A DNA stretch of 64,000 nucleotides from Kaistia terrae (GTDB taxonomy: Bacteria; Pseudomonadota; Alphaproteobacteria; Rhizobiales; Kaistiaceae). The stretch spans positions 744,001-808,000 of the forward strand of contig NZ_JAPKNH010000001.1 of the NCBI RefSeq assembly GCF_026344005.1. The letters run 5' to 3'. Under the pieces are notes generated by a model. It was given only the letters and a program-made list of their open reading frames with translations, searched no databases and was not told where the DNA came from. Positions 44,399 to 53,931 of this stretch are shown here, in pieces. Position 1 is the stretch's first letter. The number at the start of each line of letters is the position of its first letter. The translations under genes were made by a program, and so were the position numbers.

Positions 44399-46606
44399 AT
44401 GATGCGCCAATATGAACTCCTCGAGCGTGTCCAGCGGTACAACCCGCAGGCTGACGAGGGGCTTTTGAACAAGGCCTATGTGTACGCCATGCAGAAGCAT
44501 GGCTCGCAGCAGCGCGCCAACGGCGATCCCTACTTCTCGCACCCGCTCGAAGTCGCCGGCATCCTCACCGATCTGAAGCTCGACGACGCCACCATCGCGG
44601 TCGCGCTTCTGCATGACACCATCGAGGATACGGACGCGACGCGCTCCGAGATCGACGGGATGTTCGGCGAGGATATCGGCCGGCTGGTCGAGGGCCTCAC
44701 CAAGATCAAGCGCCTCGATCTGGTGACCAAGAAGGCCGCCCAGGCCGAGAATTTCCGCAAGCTCCTGCTCGCCATCTCCGAGGATGTGCGCGTTCTGCTG
44801 GTGAAGCTGGCCGACCGGCTTCACAACATGCGCACGCTGCATTTCATGCCGGAGGAGAAGCGCGGCCGGATCGCCGAGGAAACGCTGGAGATCTATGCGC
44901 CGCTCGCCGGTCGCATGGGCATGCACGACATGCGCGAGGAGCTCGAAGAGCTGGCCTTCGCCGTCGTCAACCCGGAAGGCCATCTCGCCGTCACCAACCG
45001 GCTGGCCGAGGTTCGCACGCGCAACGAGACCCTGATCGAGGCGATCGAGAAGGACCTGCGCGAGAAGCTCGAAAAGCACGGCATGAAGGCCAAGGTCTTC
45101 GGCCGGACCAAGCGTCCCTATTCGATTTTCCGAAAGATGGAACGCAAGGCCGTTTCGTTCGAGCAGCTTTCCGACATCATCGGATTCCGCGTCATTCTCG
45201 AGACGACGGCCGATTGCTATGCAGCACTCGGTATCGTCCATACGACCTGGCCGACCGTGCCGGGGCGGTTCAAAGACTATATCTCGACGCCGAAGCAGAA
45301 CGACTACCGCTCGATCCACACTACGGTGGTCGGCCCGGGGCGCCAGCGCGTCGAGCTGCAGATCCGCACGCGCCAGATGGACGATGTGGCGGAATACGGC
45401 ATCGCCGCCCATGCGCTCTACAAGGACAAGGGCAACGGCAACCTGAACGATGAGAGCCGCGCCTATACCTGGCTGCGCCGTACCGTCGAGATGCTGGCCG
45501 AGGGCGACACGCCGGAAGAGTTCCTGGAGAACACCAAGCTCGAACTCTTCCACGATCAGGTTTTCTGCTTCACGCCGAAGGGCCGGCTGATCGCGCTGCC
45601 GCGCGGCGCCACACCGATCGATTTCGCCTATGCGGTGCATACCGACATTGGCGACACGTGCGTGGGCTGCAAGATCGACGGCCGCATGATGCCGTTGACG
45701 ACCGAACTGCATAATGGCGCCGAGGTCGAGATCATCTGCTCCAAGGCGCAGGTGCCGCCGCCGGCGTGGGAATCGATTGCCATCACTGGCAAGGCGCGCG
45801 CCTCGATCCGTCGCGCCGCCCGCAGCGCGATTCGCAAGCAATATGCCGGGCTTGGCCGCAAGATCGTCGAGCGCGCCTTCGAGCGCGCCGGGCGCGAGTT
45901 CTCCGAGGATCGCCTGAAGGCCGCTCTGCCGCGTCTCGCGCAGCAGAACACGGAGGACATGCTGGCCTCGGTCGGTCGCGGCGAGATCCCTTCGATCAAT
46001 GTGCTGAAGGCGGTCTATCCCGATCACAAGGAAGAGCGCGCCGCCGTTCCCAAGGGCGGCAATGGCACGGGCGGCGAGCCGGGCTGGTTCGGGCTGAAGA
46101 AGGGCTCGGGCATGATGTTCCGCGTCCCCAGCGGCGAGCCGCAGGCGGAACTGCCGGCGATTCCGATTCGCGGCCTGCACGGCGACATGCCGGTTCGCTT
46201 TGCGCCGGAGGCCGGTGCCGTGCCGGGCGACCGCATCGTCGGCATCATGACGCCGGGCGAGGGCATCACGATCTATCCGATCCAGTCGCCCGCCCTGAAG
46301 GACTTTGATGACGAGCCGGATCGCTGGCTTGATGTCCGCTGGGATATCGACGCCGCGAACCGCGAGCGTTTTCCTGCCCGCATCGAGGTAACCGCGATCA
46401 ACGAGCCGGGCACCCTTGCCCAGATCGCCCAGATCATCGCCGACAATGACGGCAATATCTCAAACCTCAGGATCGTGAAGAGCGCCCCGGACTTCTCGGA
46501 GCTGGCGATCGATCTCGAGGTGTGGGATCTGAAACACCTCAACCGCCTTCTGCGCGACCTTCGCGAACGCCATGTCGTGAGCGCGGCAAGTCGCGTCAAT
46601 GCCTAG
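44399..46606 (+). CDS. rsh: Bifunctional (p)ppGpp synthetase/hydrolase (Rsh)
   Basis: A 735-aa stringent-response enzyme. The hydrolase HD domain has the FSHPLEVAGIL and LLHDTIEDTDAT motifs (about residues 40-90); the synthetase domain has GRTKRPYSIFRKM and PGRFKDYISTPKQNDYRSIHT (about 235-320). RFKD, not the EFDD of monofunctional RelA, marks a bifunctional enzyme. A TGS domain (FCFTPKGRLIALPRGATPIDFA) follows near 390, and an ACT domain ends the protein. It probably makes and destroys (p)ppGpp for the whole cell. Confidence 0.95.
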   Translation: MMRQYELLERVQRYNPQADEGLLNKAYVYAMQKHGSQQRANGDPYFSHPLEVAGILTDLKLDDATIAVALLHDTIEDTDATRSEIDGMFGEDIGRLVEGLTKIKRLDLVTKKAAQAENFRKLLLAISEDVRVLLVKLADRLHNMRTLHFMPEEKRGRIAEETLEIYAPLAGRMGMHDMREELEELAFAVVNPEGHLAVTNRLAEVRTRNETLIEAIEKDLREKLEKHGMKAKVFGRTKRPYSIFRKMERKAVSFEQLSDIIGFRVILETTADCYAALGIVHTTWPTVPGRFKDYISTPKQNDYRSIHTTVVGPGRQRVELQIRTRQMDDVAEYGIAAHALYKDKGNGNLNDESRAYTWLRRTVEMLAEGDTPEEFLENTKLELFHDQVFCFTPKGRLIALPRGATPIDFAYAVHTDIGDTCVGCKIDGRMMPLTTELHNGAEVEIICSKAQVPPPAWESIAITGKARASIRRAARSAIRKQYAGLGRKIVERAFERAGREFSEDRLKAALPRLAQQNTEDMLASVGRGEIPSINVLKAVYPDHKEERAAVPKGGNGTGGEPGWFGLKKGSGMMFRVPSGEPQAELPAIPIRGLHGDMPVRFAPEAGAVPGDRIVGIMTPGEGITIYPIQSPALKDFDDEPDRWLDVRWDIDAANRERFPARIEVTAINEPGTLAQIAQIIADNDGNISNLRIVKSAPDFSELAIDLEVWDLKHLNRLLRDLRERHVVSAASRVNA

Positions 46607-46656
46607 AGCCGCGTCAAGCCAGACGACGCCATGACAAGATCTGAACGGGACACAGA

Positions 46657-47235
46657 ATGAACCAGGCCGAAATCCTCGAAGTTTTCCGCGAATCCGGCGC
46701 TCTGCTCGAGGGGCACTTCATCCTGAGCTCGGGCCTCCGTAGCCCGATCTTCCTGCAGAAGGCCCGTGTCTTCATGTATCCGGACCGGACCGCGCGTCTG
46801 TGCAAGGCGCTGGCCGAGAAGATCCGCGAAACGGGCATCGAATTCGATCTCGTCGTGTCGCCGGCGCTTGGCGGCCTCATTCCCGGCTATGAAACGGCGC
46901 GGCATCTCGGCGTGCCGGCCATGTGGGTCGAGCGCGAGCAGGGCGAGTTCCGCCTGCGTCGGTTCGAGCTGCCGGCGAATGCGAAGATCCTTGTCGTTGA
47001 AGATATCGTCAGCACCGGCCTTTCGATTCGCGAGACGATCGCGGCCCTTCGTGGCATTGGCGGCGATGTTGTCGCAGCGGCTTGCCTGATCGACCGGTCG
47101 GATGGCGAGGCGGATGTTGGCATCCCGCTCATTTCGCTGACCCGCTACAAGGTGCCGGCATACCCCGCGGATCAATTGCCGCCGGAACTGGCTGCCATCC
47201 CGCCCGTAAAACCCGGCAGCCGTAGCCTTTCATAA
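46657..47235 (+). CDS. pyrE: Orotate phosphoribosyltransferase
   Basis: A 192-aa enzyme that joins orotate and PRPP to give OMP in pyrimidine synthesis. It has [18 protein letters not shown] at the start, [14 protein letters not shown], and the PRPP-binding motif [16 protein letters not shown] near residue 110. The length is typical for the alphaproteobacterial form. It follows rsh by 50 bp on the same strand. Confidence 0.95.
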   Translation: MNQAEILEVFRESGALLEGHFILSSGLRSPIFLQKARVFMYPDRTARLCKALAEKIRETGIEFDLVVSPALGGLIPGYETARHLGVPAMWVEREQGEFRLRRFELPANAKILVVEDIVSTGLSIRETIAALRGIGGDVVAAACLIDRSDGEADVGIPLISLTRYKVPAYPADQLPPELAAIPPVKPGSRSLS

Positions 47236-47274
47236 GGCGCAAGCCTTCGGGCTTAGTCCCCTGGTCCCCCCGCC

Positions 47275-47841
47275 ATGCTGTTTCGCCGCCGCCGCCCGCT
47301 CAGGTTTCATCAGAAGCTGAACCACTTCATGTGGCCGAAGGGCGGTTGGTCGCGAGCCATTCGCTACTACTCCAAGCGGCTGTTGCGAATTTCCGGCTCG
47401 CCCCATTCGATCGCGAGGGGGTTTGCGTCCGGCGTCGCGCTGGCGATGACGCCGTTTATCGGCTTCCACTATCTGCTCTGCTTCGTCGTCGCCTTCGTGG
47501 TTCGTGGCAATCTTCTCGCGGCCGTGCTGGGGACGACGATCGGCAACCCGCTCACCTTTCCCTTGATCTGGGTTGCTACCTACGAGACGGGGAGCCTTGT
47601 CCTTGGCTGGTTCGGCATGTCCCCGGAGCCCTTGGACTTTCACCACCTCAGCCATAAATTGCTGACCGAGTCGTGGCGGGAAATATGGCCGGTCGTCGAG
47701 CCGATGCTCGTTGGCGCCGTGCCGCTTGCCTTGATGTTCGGCGGGCTTTCCTATGTCCTGGTCTACATCGCTGCCAAAAGTTTCCAGTCGTCGCGCCGAC
47801 AGCGCTTTGCCGTGCGCCGTCGGACGCTGCATGGTAAGTAG
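47275..47841 (+). CDS. DUF2062 domain-containing membrane protein
   Basis: A 188-aa inner-membrane protein with at least three hydrophobic segments. It has the DUF2062 features SGSPHSIARGFASGVALAMTPF (in part), FHYLLCFVVAFVVRGNLLAAVLG and TTIGNPLTFPLIW. Function is unknown. It sits between pyrE and pdxJ in the conserved rhizobial order. Confidence 0.9.
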   Translation: MLFRRRRPLRFHQKLNHFMWPKGGWSRAIRYYSKRLLRISGSPHSIARGFASGVALAMTPFIGFHYLLCFVVAFVVRGNLLAAVLGTTIGNPLTFPLIWVATYETGSLVLGWFGMSPEPLDFHHLSHKLLTESWREIWPVVEPMLVGAVPLALMFGGLSYVLVYIAAKSFQSSRRQRFAVRRRTLHGK

Positions 47842-47871
47842 CGACCGTCATCTGATGAGGGGGAATATGCT

Positions 47872-48636
47872 GTGACTGTCCGCAACGCGCTGCGTCTCGG
47901 GATCAATGTCGATCACGTCGCCACCATCCGGAACGCCCGGGGCGGCGAGCATCCCGATCCCGTCCGCGCGGCGGAGATCGCGGTCGCAGCCGGCGCCGAT
48001 GGCATCACGGCCCATCTGCGCGAAGATCGCCGGCATATCCGCGACGCTGACATTGATCGGTTGCGCGCCGAGATCGACCTTCCGCTCAATTTCGAGATGG
48101 CGGCGACCCGCGAAATGGTCGATATCGCGCTGCGCGTGAAGCCGCATGCCGTCTGCCTCGTGCCGGAACGCCGCGAAGAACGTACCACCGAGGGTGGGCT
48201 CGACGCCGCTGGCCAACTCGCCCATCTGGTGCCATTGGTGCGGGAACTCAACGCGGCCAGGATCCGCGTCTCGCTTTTCATCGCCGCCGACCGACAGCAG
48301 ATCGACGCCGCCTTGGCGCTCGGCGCCCCGGTGGTGGAATTGCATACCGGGACCTATTGCGAGGCCTTCCATGAGGGCCCTGAGGTGTTTGAACGCGAGC
48401 GCGCCCGCATCGAGGATGCGGCGCGCTATGGCGCCAAGTTCGGGATCGAGATCCATGCCGGCCATGGCCTGAACTACGACACGGTCAAGCCGATCGCCGC
48501 GATTCCCGAGATCCGGGAGTTGAACATCGGACACTTTCTTATCGGTGAGGCCGTGTTCGTCGGGCTGGATCAGTCCATCCGCACGATGCGCGCCCTGATG
48601 GATGAAGCGCGAAGCGCTGTGGGAGAACCGGCATGA
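47872..48636 (+). CDS. pdxJ: Pyridoxine 5'-phosphate synthase
   Basis: A 254-aa TIM-barrel enzyme that condenses 1-deoxyxylulose 5-phosphate with 3-amino-2-oxopropyl phosphate to make vitamin B6. Motifs: [55 protein letters not shown] and [14 protein letters not shown]. It starts with GTG after GAGGGGG. The stop overlaps acpS (ATGA). Confidence 0.96.
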   Translation: MTVRNALRLGINVDHVATIRNARGGEHPDPVRAAEIAVAAGADGITAHLREDRRHIRDADIDRLRAEIDLPLNFEMAATREMVDIALRVKPHAVCLVPERREERTTEGGLDAAGQLAHLVPLVRELNAARIRVSLFIAADRQQIDAALALGAPVVELHTGTYCEAFHEGPEVFERERARIEDAARYGAKFGIEIHAGHGLNYDTVKPIAAIPEIRELNIGHFLIGEAVFVGLDQSIRTMRALMDEARSAVGEPA

Positions 48637-49037
48637 TCATCGGTCTCGGCAGTGACCTGATCGACATCCGGCGTGTGGAGAAAACGCTGGATCGTTTCGG
48701 CACCCGCTTTACGGATCGTGTGTTTACCGAAGTCGAGCAGAAGAAGTCCGATCGCCGCGCCGAGCGGGCGGCTTCCTATGCCAAGCGCTTCGCCGCCAAG
48801 GAGGCTTGCTCCAAGGCGCTGGGGACGGGGCTCAGCCATGGCGTCTTCTGGCGCGACATGGGCGTCGTCAACCTGCCAAGCGGCAAGCCGACGATGGCGC
48901 TGACGGGTGGGGCGGCCGAGCAACTGGCGAAAATGATGCCCGCCAACCACCATGCTGCCATCCATCTGACGATCACCGACGACTATCCGCTGGCGCAGGC
49001 CTTTGTGATCATCGAGGCCCTGCCGGACCCCGCCTGA
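48633..49037 (+). CDS. acpS: Holo-[acyl-carrier-protein] synthase
   Basis: A 134-aa enzyme that transfers 4'-phosphopantetheine from CoA to ACP. It begins [19 protein letters not shown] and has the Mg-binding [14 protein letters not shown]. It overlaps pdxJ by four bases, as in many proteobacteria. A 158-bp gap then precedes lepB. Confidence 0.96.
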   Translation: MIIGLGSDLIDIRRVEKTLDRFGTRFTDRVFTEVEQKKSDRRAERAASYAKRFAAKEACSKALGTGLSHGVFWRDMGVVNLPSGKPTMALTGGAAEQLAKMMPANHHAAIHLTITDDYPLAQAFVIIEALPDPA

Positions 49038-49195
49038 CACTCTGCGCGCCTGCGGCAGGAGTTAGCCTGCAGAAGGCTCGCGAACTTCGCGCAATTTCCA
49101 GGCGAGGCGGGGGCTGCGCGTTGCGCGGAAGCCATCGAGCCGGTATGTACCAACCTCCGCCGGATGGCGAGCTGAGAGACAGATTGGAAGGACGC

Positions 49196-49951
49196 ATGAG
49201 CGTGGCGGGCGAAAAATACAAGGCCGAGCGCGGCGGCACCGGCGAGACCGTCAAGATCGTCATCAATGCACTCATCCTGGCGCTCATTGTCCGAACTTTC
49301 CTGTTCCAGCCGTTCAACATTCCCTCGGGATCGATGAAGTCTACCCTGCTGGTCGGCGATTATCTGTTCGTCTCGAAATACGCCTATGGCTACAGCAAAT
49401 ACTCGATCCCCTTCGCGCCGGACCTTTTCTCCGGCCGGATCTGGGCGACACCGCCGGAGCGCGGAGATGTGGCCGTCTTCAAGCTGCCGCGCGATCCGTC
49501 TGTCGATTACATCAAGCGGGTCATCGGCCTGCCGGGTGACAAGATCCAGATGATCGACGGCGTGCTGCAGATCAACGGCAAGCCCGTGCCGAAGGAAAAG
49601 ATCGACGACTATGTCACGGCCGATGAGTTCGGAACCCTGACGCATGTGCCGCGTTTCAAAGAAACGTTGCCGAATGGCGTGAGCTATACCGTTCTCGATC
49701 TCGATCCGCGCAGCTTTTCCGACGATACGCCGCTGTATGAAGTGCCGCCGGATCACTATTTTATGATGGGCGACAATCGTGACAACTCGACCGACAGTCG
49801 TGTTCTGGGCGCGGTTGGCTATGTTCCCTTCGAGAATTTCGTCGGTCGCGCAGGGATGGTCTTCTTCTCCGTCGAGGAAGGCGCGCGGGCCTGGCAATTC
49901 TGGAGATGGCCGTGGACCGTTCGTTTCGACCGTCTATTCAAGGTAATCTGA
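49196..49951 (+). CDS. lepB: Signal peptidase I
   Basis: A 251-aa membrane protease that removes signal peptides from exported proteins. One hydrophobic helix (about residues 20-38) anchors it. The catalytic Ser46 is in PSGSMKSTL and the general-base Lys107 in YIKRVIGLPGD; box E reads MMGDNRDNSTDSR. GGAAGGACGC lies before the ATG at 49196. It is followed by rnc and era, the usual order. Confidence 0.95.
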   Translation: MSVAGEKYKAERGGTGETVKIVINALILALIVRTFLFQPFNIPSGSMKSTLLVGDYLFVSKYAYGYSKYSIPFAPDLFSGRIWATPPERGDVAVFKLPRDPSVDYIKRVIGLPGDKIQMIDGVLQINGKPVPKEKIDDYVTADEFGTLTHVPRFKETLPNGVSYTVLDLDPRSFSDDTPLYEVPPDHYFMMGDNRDNSTDSRVLGAVGYVPFENFVGRAGMVFFSVEEGARAWQFWRWPWTVRFDRLFKVI

Positions 49952-49953
49952 GC

Positions 49954-50670
49954 TTGGCTTCTGAAGAACCGTTGCAACGTCTTGAAGAAACCATCGGTTA
50001 CCGGTTTTCCAACCGTGGCCATCTGGTTCGGGCTTTGACGCATGCGAGCGCCATTGCGGAAAGCCATCTTGCGCAGGGCGAAAGCTACCAGCGCCTGGAG
50101 TTCCTCGGCGACCGCGTGCTGGCCCTCGTCATCGCCGACATGCTTTTGGCTTCGTTTCCCGGCGCCGAAGAAGGTGAACTGGCGCGACGGCTCACCGGCC
50201 TGGTCCGCAATGAGAGCTGCGCCGAAGTCGCGCTCGACATCGATCTTGGCAGCTGGATCCGCCTCGGCGGCGGCGAGGTACAGTCCGGCGGTCGCCGCAA
50301 GGCGGCAATCCTCGGCGACGTCTGCGAAGCGGTGATCGGTGCTATCTTCGTCGATGGCGGATTGCCGGCGGCGCAGGCTTTCATCGACAGCCACTGGCGC
50401 AAGCGTATGCTGAACTGGACGGGCCCGTTGCGGGACGCCAAGACGACCTTGCAGGAATGGGTGCAGGGACGTGGCCTTGCCGCGCCCAAATACGATATCG
50501 CAGAGCGGAGTGGCCCGGACCACGCTCCGCACTTTACCGTTGAAGTGAAGATCGAGGGCATGCCGGTTGTCCTCGGTTCCGGCCGTTCAAGGCGCGAGGC
50601 GGAGCAGAAAGCGGCGACCTCCGTGCTGTTGGCCCAAGGCGTATGGAGAGAAGAAACGCATGGCGTCTGA
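49954..50670 (+). CDS. rnc: Ribonuclease III
   Basis: A 238-aa double-strand-specific RNase that processes rRNA and other RNAs. The nuclease signature is RLEFLGDRVLALVIADM, the second acidic motif is GDVCEAVIGAIFVDGG, and a C-terminal dsRNA-binding domain starts near KTTLQEWVQGRG. The start is uncertain: a TTG at 49954 just after lepB has AAGG upstream, while an ATG at 49906 would overlap lepB by 46 bp. Confidence 0.94.
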   Translation: MASEEPLQRLEETIGYRFSNRGHLVRALTHASAIAESHLAQGESYQRLEFLGDRVLALVIADMLLASFPGAEEGELARRLTGLVRNESCAEVALDIDLGSWIRLGGGEVQSGGRRKAAILGDVCEAVIGAIFVDGGLPAAQAFIDSHWRKRMLNWTGPLRDAKTTLQEWVQGRGLAAPKYDIAERSGPDHAPHFTVEVKIEGMPVVLGSGRSRREAEQKAATSVLLAQGVWREETHGV

Positions 50671-51583
50671 TCTGGTAATTCCCGAGGAGACCGCGACCCG
50701 CTGTGGCTTTGTCGCGCTGATCGGCGCGCCGAACGCCGGCAAGTCGACGCTCCTCAACCAGCTTGTGGGCACGAAGATTTCGATCGTCACCCACAAGGTG
50801 CAGACGACGCGCGCCATCATGCGCGGCATCGCGCTCGAAGGCGCGGCGCAGATCATCTTCGTTGATACCCCCGGCATCTTCCAGCCGAAGCGCCGGCTCG
50901 ACCGCGCTATGGTCGATACGGCCTGGGGCGGCGCCAAGGATGCCGACCTGATCGCCGTCCTGATCGACGCTGAGCGCAGCAACAAGGGCGAGACCGCCCA
51001 GATCCTCGACAAGGTCGCGGCCATCAAGGGCCCGAAGATCCTCGTCATCAACAAGATCGACACGGTCGCGCATACGTCGCTGCTGGAAATGGCCGCCAAG
51101 GCCAATGCCACGGTGAAGTTCGAGCAGACCTTCATGATCTCGGCCCTCAAGGGGCATGGCTGCAAGGATCTGATGACCTATCTCGCCGGTCGGGTTCCGC
51201 CGGGTCCGTGGCTTTATCCCGAGGACCAGATCTCCGATCTGCCGCTGCGGGCGCTCGCCGCCGAGATCACGCGCGAAAAAATGTTCCTGCGCCTGCATGA
51301 CGAGCTGCCTTACCAGTCGACCGTGGAAACGGAACTCTGGAAGGATCAGGCCGACGGCTCGACCCGGATCGAGCAGACGATCTATGTCGAGCGCGAGAGC
51401 CAGAAGAAGATCGTGATCGGCCACAAGGGCGAGACGATCAAGGGCATCTCGATGGCGGCGCGCACCGAGATCCAGGAGATGGCCGAACGGCCGGTCCACC
51501 TGTTCCTGTTCGTCAAGGTTCGCGAGAACTGGGGCGATGATCCCGAGCGCTACCGCGAGATGGGAATCGAATTCCCGCGCTGA
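50660..51583 (+). CDS. era: GTPase Era
   Basis: A 307-aa GTPase needed for 30S ribosome maturation, binding 16S rRNA. G1 is GAPNAGKS, G3 DTPG, G4 NKID and G5 SAL; the C-terminal KH domain has VIGHKGETIKGISMAAR. The ATG at 50660 overlaps the end of rnc by 11 bp. recO, often next in rhizobia, is not here; a REP-like region and unrelated genes follow. Confidence 0.96.
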   Translation: MASDLVIPEETATRCGFVALIGAPNAGKSTLLNQLVGTKISIVTHKVQTTRAIMRGIALEGAAQIIFVDTPGIFQPKRRLDRAMVDTAWGGAKDADLIAVLIDAERSNKGETAQILDKVAAIKGPKILVINKIDTVAHTSLLEMAAKANATVKFEQTFMISALKGHGCKDLMTYLAGRVPPGPWLYPEDQISDLPLRALAAEITREKMFLRLHDELPYQSTVETELWKDQADGSTRIEQTIYVERESQKKIVIGHKGETIKGISMAARTEIQEMAERPVHLFLFVKVRENWGDDPERYREMGIEFPR

Positions 51584-51609
51584 GTTTTTGACGATCGGAG
51601 CGGGTAAAA

Positions 51610-51732
51610 CCCTCACCCCAACCCTCTCCCGCACGCGGGAGAGGGAGTTCGCCTGTGTTTTTCAAGCGCCAAATCGATGAAGAGCGCCGGCCAAAACCCT
51701 CGCCCGCGTGCGGGAGAGGGTAGGGTGAGGGG
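51610..51732. repeat. Inverted pair of REP-like palindromes after era
   Basis: Unit A (51610-51645) is CCCTCACCCC-AA followed by CCCTCTCCCGC/GCGGGAGAGGG, an 11-bp perfect stem with a 2-base loop. Unit B (51697-51732) is the same in reverse: CCCTCGCCCGC/GCGGGAGAGGG then TA-GGGTGAGGGG. Together they form a BIME-like pair with about 50 bp between, 27 bp after era. Unit A is followed by a short T-run and could also end era transcription. Confidence 0.85.
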
Positions 51733-51801
51733 CTTGCTTGAGCTTCGTCCATCGACAGAGGGCGGCGGTTCGCATCCTGCCTCTGTTCACACCCGTTGCC
51801 T

Positions 51802-52485
51802 CTATCCCTCTTCGCGCAGCCGCTTCAGGTAGTCCGCGAGCGTCTTGCCCTTTTCCGGCCTGAAGATCTCGTCGAGGATCGTCGCCTCAACGATGCGGTC
51901 GAGCCGGAACATGCGAAAGTCCTCACGCAGTTCACACCAGGCCGTCGCGGTCCAGGCGTGTCCCCACGCCTCGATCGCCAGCGGGCGGACGGTGCGCGCC
52001 GTCATGGCTTCACTGGCGCTTCGATAATTCAGCTGCATCTTGTGCCGTTGCCGGATCGCCTTTCGAAACAGTGCCAGTTGCGTGTTCGAGGCCGTGATCA
52101 GGGCCGGTGATTTGACGTTGACCGCGTCGCGCCAGATCTCGCCGCGCCGGGACTCCGGCAACACCGCATCGATCTTGACCAGCGCTTCGCTGACGGCGGC
52201 GGCCAGTTCCGGGTCCGCCCATGCCTCGACGAAGCGCGCGCCGAGCGCCAACGCTTCCAGCTCCGCCTGCGAGAAGGCGAGGGGCGGCAGTAGCAGCGTG
52301 CCGCGCAGGACATAGCCGACGCCGCGCTCGCCCTCGATGGGGACGCCGGTCGCGACCAGCGCGTCGATGTCGCGATAGACGGTGCGCACAGAGACTTCGA
52401 GCTTGTCGGCGATCTCCTGCGCCGTCCGTAAACGAGCGCCTCGAAGCACCTGGACAATCTCGAAAAGCCGATCGGCGCGCCGCAT
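51802..52485 (-). CDS. YafY-type transcriptional regulator (HTH plus WYL domain)
   Basis: A 227-aa regulator. The N-terminal DeoR-like HTH_11 (about residues 3-60) reads LRTAQEIADKLEVSVRTVYRDI, with GVGYVLRG after it; the C-terminal WYL domain (about 130-215) has RKAIRQRHKMQLNYRS and the arginine-rich FRMFRLDRI. WYL domains sense ligands, often nucleic acid or small molecules. It starts 3 bp after the ABM-like gene, so both are one operon, probably autoregulated through the palindrome upstream. Confidence 0.9.
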   Translation of the reverse strand: MRRADRLFEIVQVLRGARLRTAQEIADKLEVSVRTVYRDIDALVATGVPIEGERGVGYVLRGTLLLPPLAFSQAELEALALGARFVEAWADPELAAAVSEALVKIDAVLPESRRGEIWRDAVNVKSPALITASNTQLALFRKAIRQRHKMQLNYRSASEAMTARTVRPLAIEAWGHAWTATAWCELREDFRMFRLDRIVEATILDEIFRPEKGKTLADYLKRLREEG

Positions 52486-52488
52486 GGC

Positions 52489-52791
52489 TCAACCGGAATA
52501 GGCGACGGGATAGTAGCCGCTCTGGAATGACGGCCTGTCGATCAGTTCGGAGAAGGCGACGGCATCCGGATTGCGCGCCAGCTGCGCACTCGCGGTGCTG
52601 GCGGAGTCGCGGTCGAGCCAGTGAACGATCTCCGTCCAACTGCCATCCTCGGCCTTGGCGATGCTGCGGGCGAGGAAGCCGCGCTGCCGGCGCAGCACGC
52701 TCATCGCATCGTCGGCGGCACGGACGAACTGACGCTCGTCGATGCCCGGCAACAGCGAATAGGAGCTGATTTCGAGAATGTTGTGGTTCAT
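52489..52791 (-). CDS. Small ABM-like (dimeric alpha-beta barrel) protein
   Basis: A 100-aa protein with the features of an antibiotic-biosynthesis-monooxygenase-like fold: an EISSYSLLPGIDERQFVRA start, a QRGFLARSI middle and WTEIVHWLD. Such proteins are often found with YafY regulators. The substrate is unknown, and it may not be an oxygenase. A GGATATCGCC stretch precedes the ATG. Confidence 0.72.
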   Translation of the reverse strand: MNHNILEISSYSLLPGIDERQFVRAADDAMSVLRRQRGFLARSIAKAEDGSWTEIVHWLDRDSASTASAQLARNPDAVAFSELIDRPSFQSGYYPVAYSG

Positions 52792-52835
52792 GGCGATATC
52801 CTCGCGGACAGTGTCGATACTGCCAACTTAAGGAT

Positions 52836-52865
52836 ACCCAACTGACAGCGTTGTGTCAGTTGGGT
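52836..52865. promoter_or_regulatory. Perfect 12-bp inverted repeat upstream of the WYL operon
   Basis: ACCCAACTGACA (52836-52847) and TGTCAGTTGGGT (52854-52865) flank a 6-base spacer, 45 bp before the ABM-like gene. No U-run follows on either strand, so an operator is more likely than a terminator. A candidate site for the YafY-type regulator. Confidence 0.55.
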
Positions 52866-52878
52866 TCGCATGCTCGCG

Positions 52879-53919
52879 TTAATGTGCAAGCCACTCGATA
52901 GAGCGGCCGTGGAAGTCCGCGCGGGCGATCTCACGATCGGTCCCACCGGGCCAGAGCCTTAGCCGGACGGCGGCGGTATCCCGTCCGTCCGCTTCCATGC
53001 GCAGCCAGGCCACCGGCGCCTCGGGCGTCGCCTGCTGGCCGGCCGCTTCCATCGTCGCTGTGATGGCGGCGCGCGTCGCTTCGGGGAGATACTGCCAGAC
53101 GATGGTGTGGACGAGCACGCGCGCCGCGCCTGAAGTGGGCGGCGCGGAAAAATGCTTGGCGACCCAGCCGGCAGCATCCGCCTTCTCGACCCGCCAGGAC
53201 GCTGCGGCGGCGACATCAAGCGCGGCATCGGCGCGGGTCAGCCGCTCGGACTGATCAGCCCAGATATATGAAAGCAGGCGTTCTCGATCCTTTCGCGAGC
53301 CGGGATCGAGTGGGTTGAGGTCGCAGCCGGCGCGGGCGCGAATCTCAACCGGCGCAGCGGTTTCGGGACCAGGGCCGCGCCACTCCGAGCGAACCAGCAC
53401 AGGCGAGTCGGTTGCGCCCCAGGAGGCTGATCCAAAGTCGTAGCGGTAGCGGTCGAAGCCGAGATTGAGGCCCATGCTCGCGCCGATCTCATGCCAGTCG
53501 AGCGGCAGGCCCAACTCGCTGCCCAGGATCAGGGCTGCGCCAAGCAGGACGGAGGAACGCGCGACTTCATTGGTCTGCGGTGGGCTGTCGAGCCAGTCAT
53601 GCAGGAAGTCGTCTTCGGCTATTATGGCGTCCAGCAACGCGTTGGCGAGGGCGTTGCGATCCAGCGGGGCCGGCGGATAGACGCCGGCCAGCCCTGTCGA
53701 TCGCCCCGCACGTTTCAGCGCGTGAAAGCCAGCGGCGGCGCGTAGCGCCAGCGCGTCGGCAACGGGGTCGCCTTGCCAATCCAGGACGCGTCTTCCGAAG
53801 CGGCTGGTCTCGTCGAGGCGTTCGGCGAGGATCGCGCACACTTCCGCCGTGAAGGGCGAACCGAGCTTTCGACAGGCCGTTGCCTGCATTTCGAACGACT
53901 TCAACACATCGCCGTCCAT
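52879..53919 (-). CDS. DUF2332 domain-containing protein
   Basis: A 346-aa soluble protein. DUF2332 features include the start FEMQATACRKLGSPFTAEVC, LLGAALILGSELGLPLDWHEIGASMGLNL and the VLVHTIVWQYLP segment near residue 270. Function is unknown. It lies upstream of, and on the same strand as, the WYL operon, but the palindrome between them suggests separate control. Confidence 0.85.
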   Translation of the reverse strand: MDGDVLKSFEMQATACRKLGSPFTAEVCAILAERLDETSRFGRRVLDWQGDPVADALALRAAAGFHALKRAGRSTGLAGVYPPAPLDRNALANALLDAIIAEDDFLHDWLDSPPQTNEVARSSVLLGAALILGSELGLPLDWHEIGASMGLNLGFDRYRYDFGSASWGATDSPVLVRSEWRGPGPETAAPVEIRARAGCDLNPLDPGSRKDRERLLSYIWADQSERLTRADAALDVAAAASWRVEKADAAGWVAKHFSAPPTSGAARVLVHTIVWQYLPEATRAAITATMEAAGQQATPEAPVAWLRMEADGRDTAAVRLRLWPGGTDREIARADFHGRSIEWLAH

Positions 53920-53931
53920 CGTCTGTCTCCG

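Noticed and set aside
44360-46180. 606-codon open frame on the minus strand
   Set aside because: Antisense shadow of rsh with a biased, motif-free translation.
51584-51801. Possible recO remnant after era
   Set aside because: No RecO-like sequence in any frame; the gap is REP-like palindromes and short filler.
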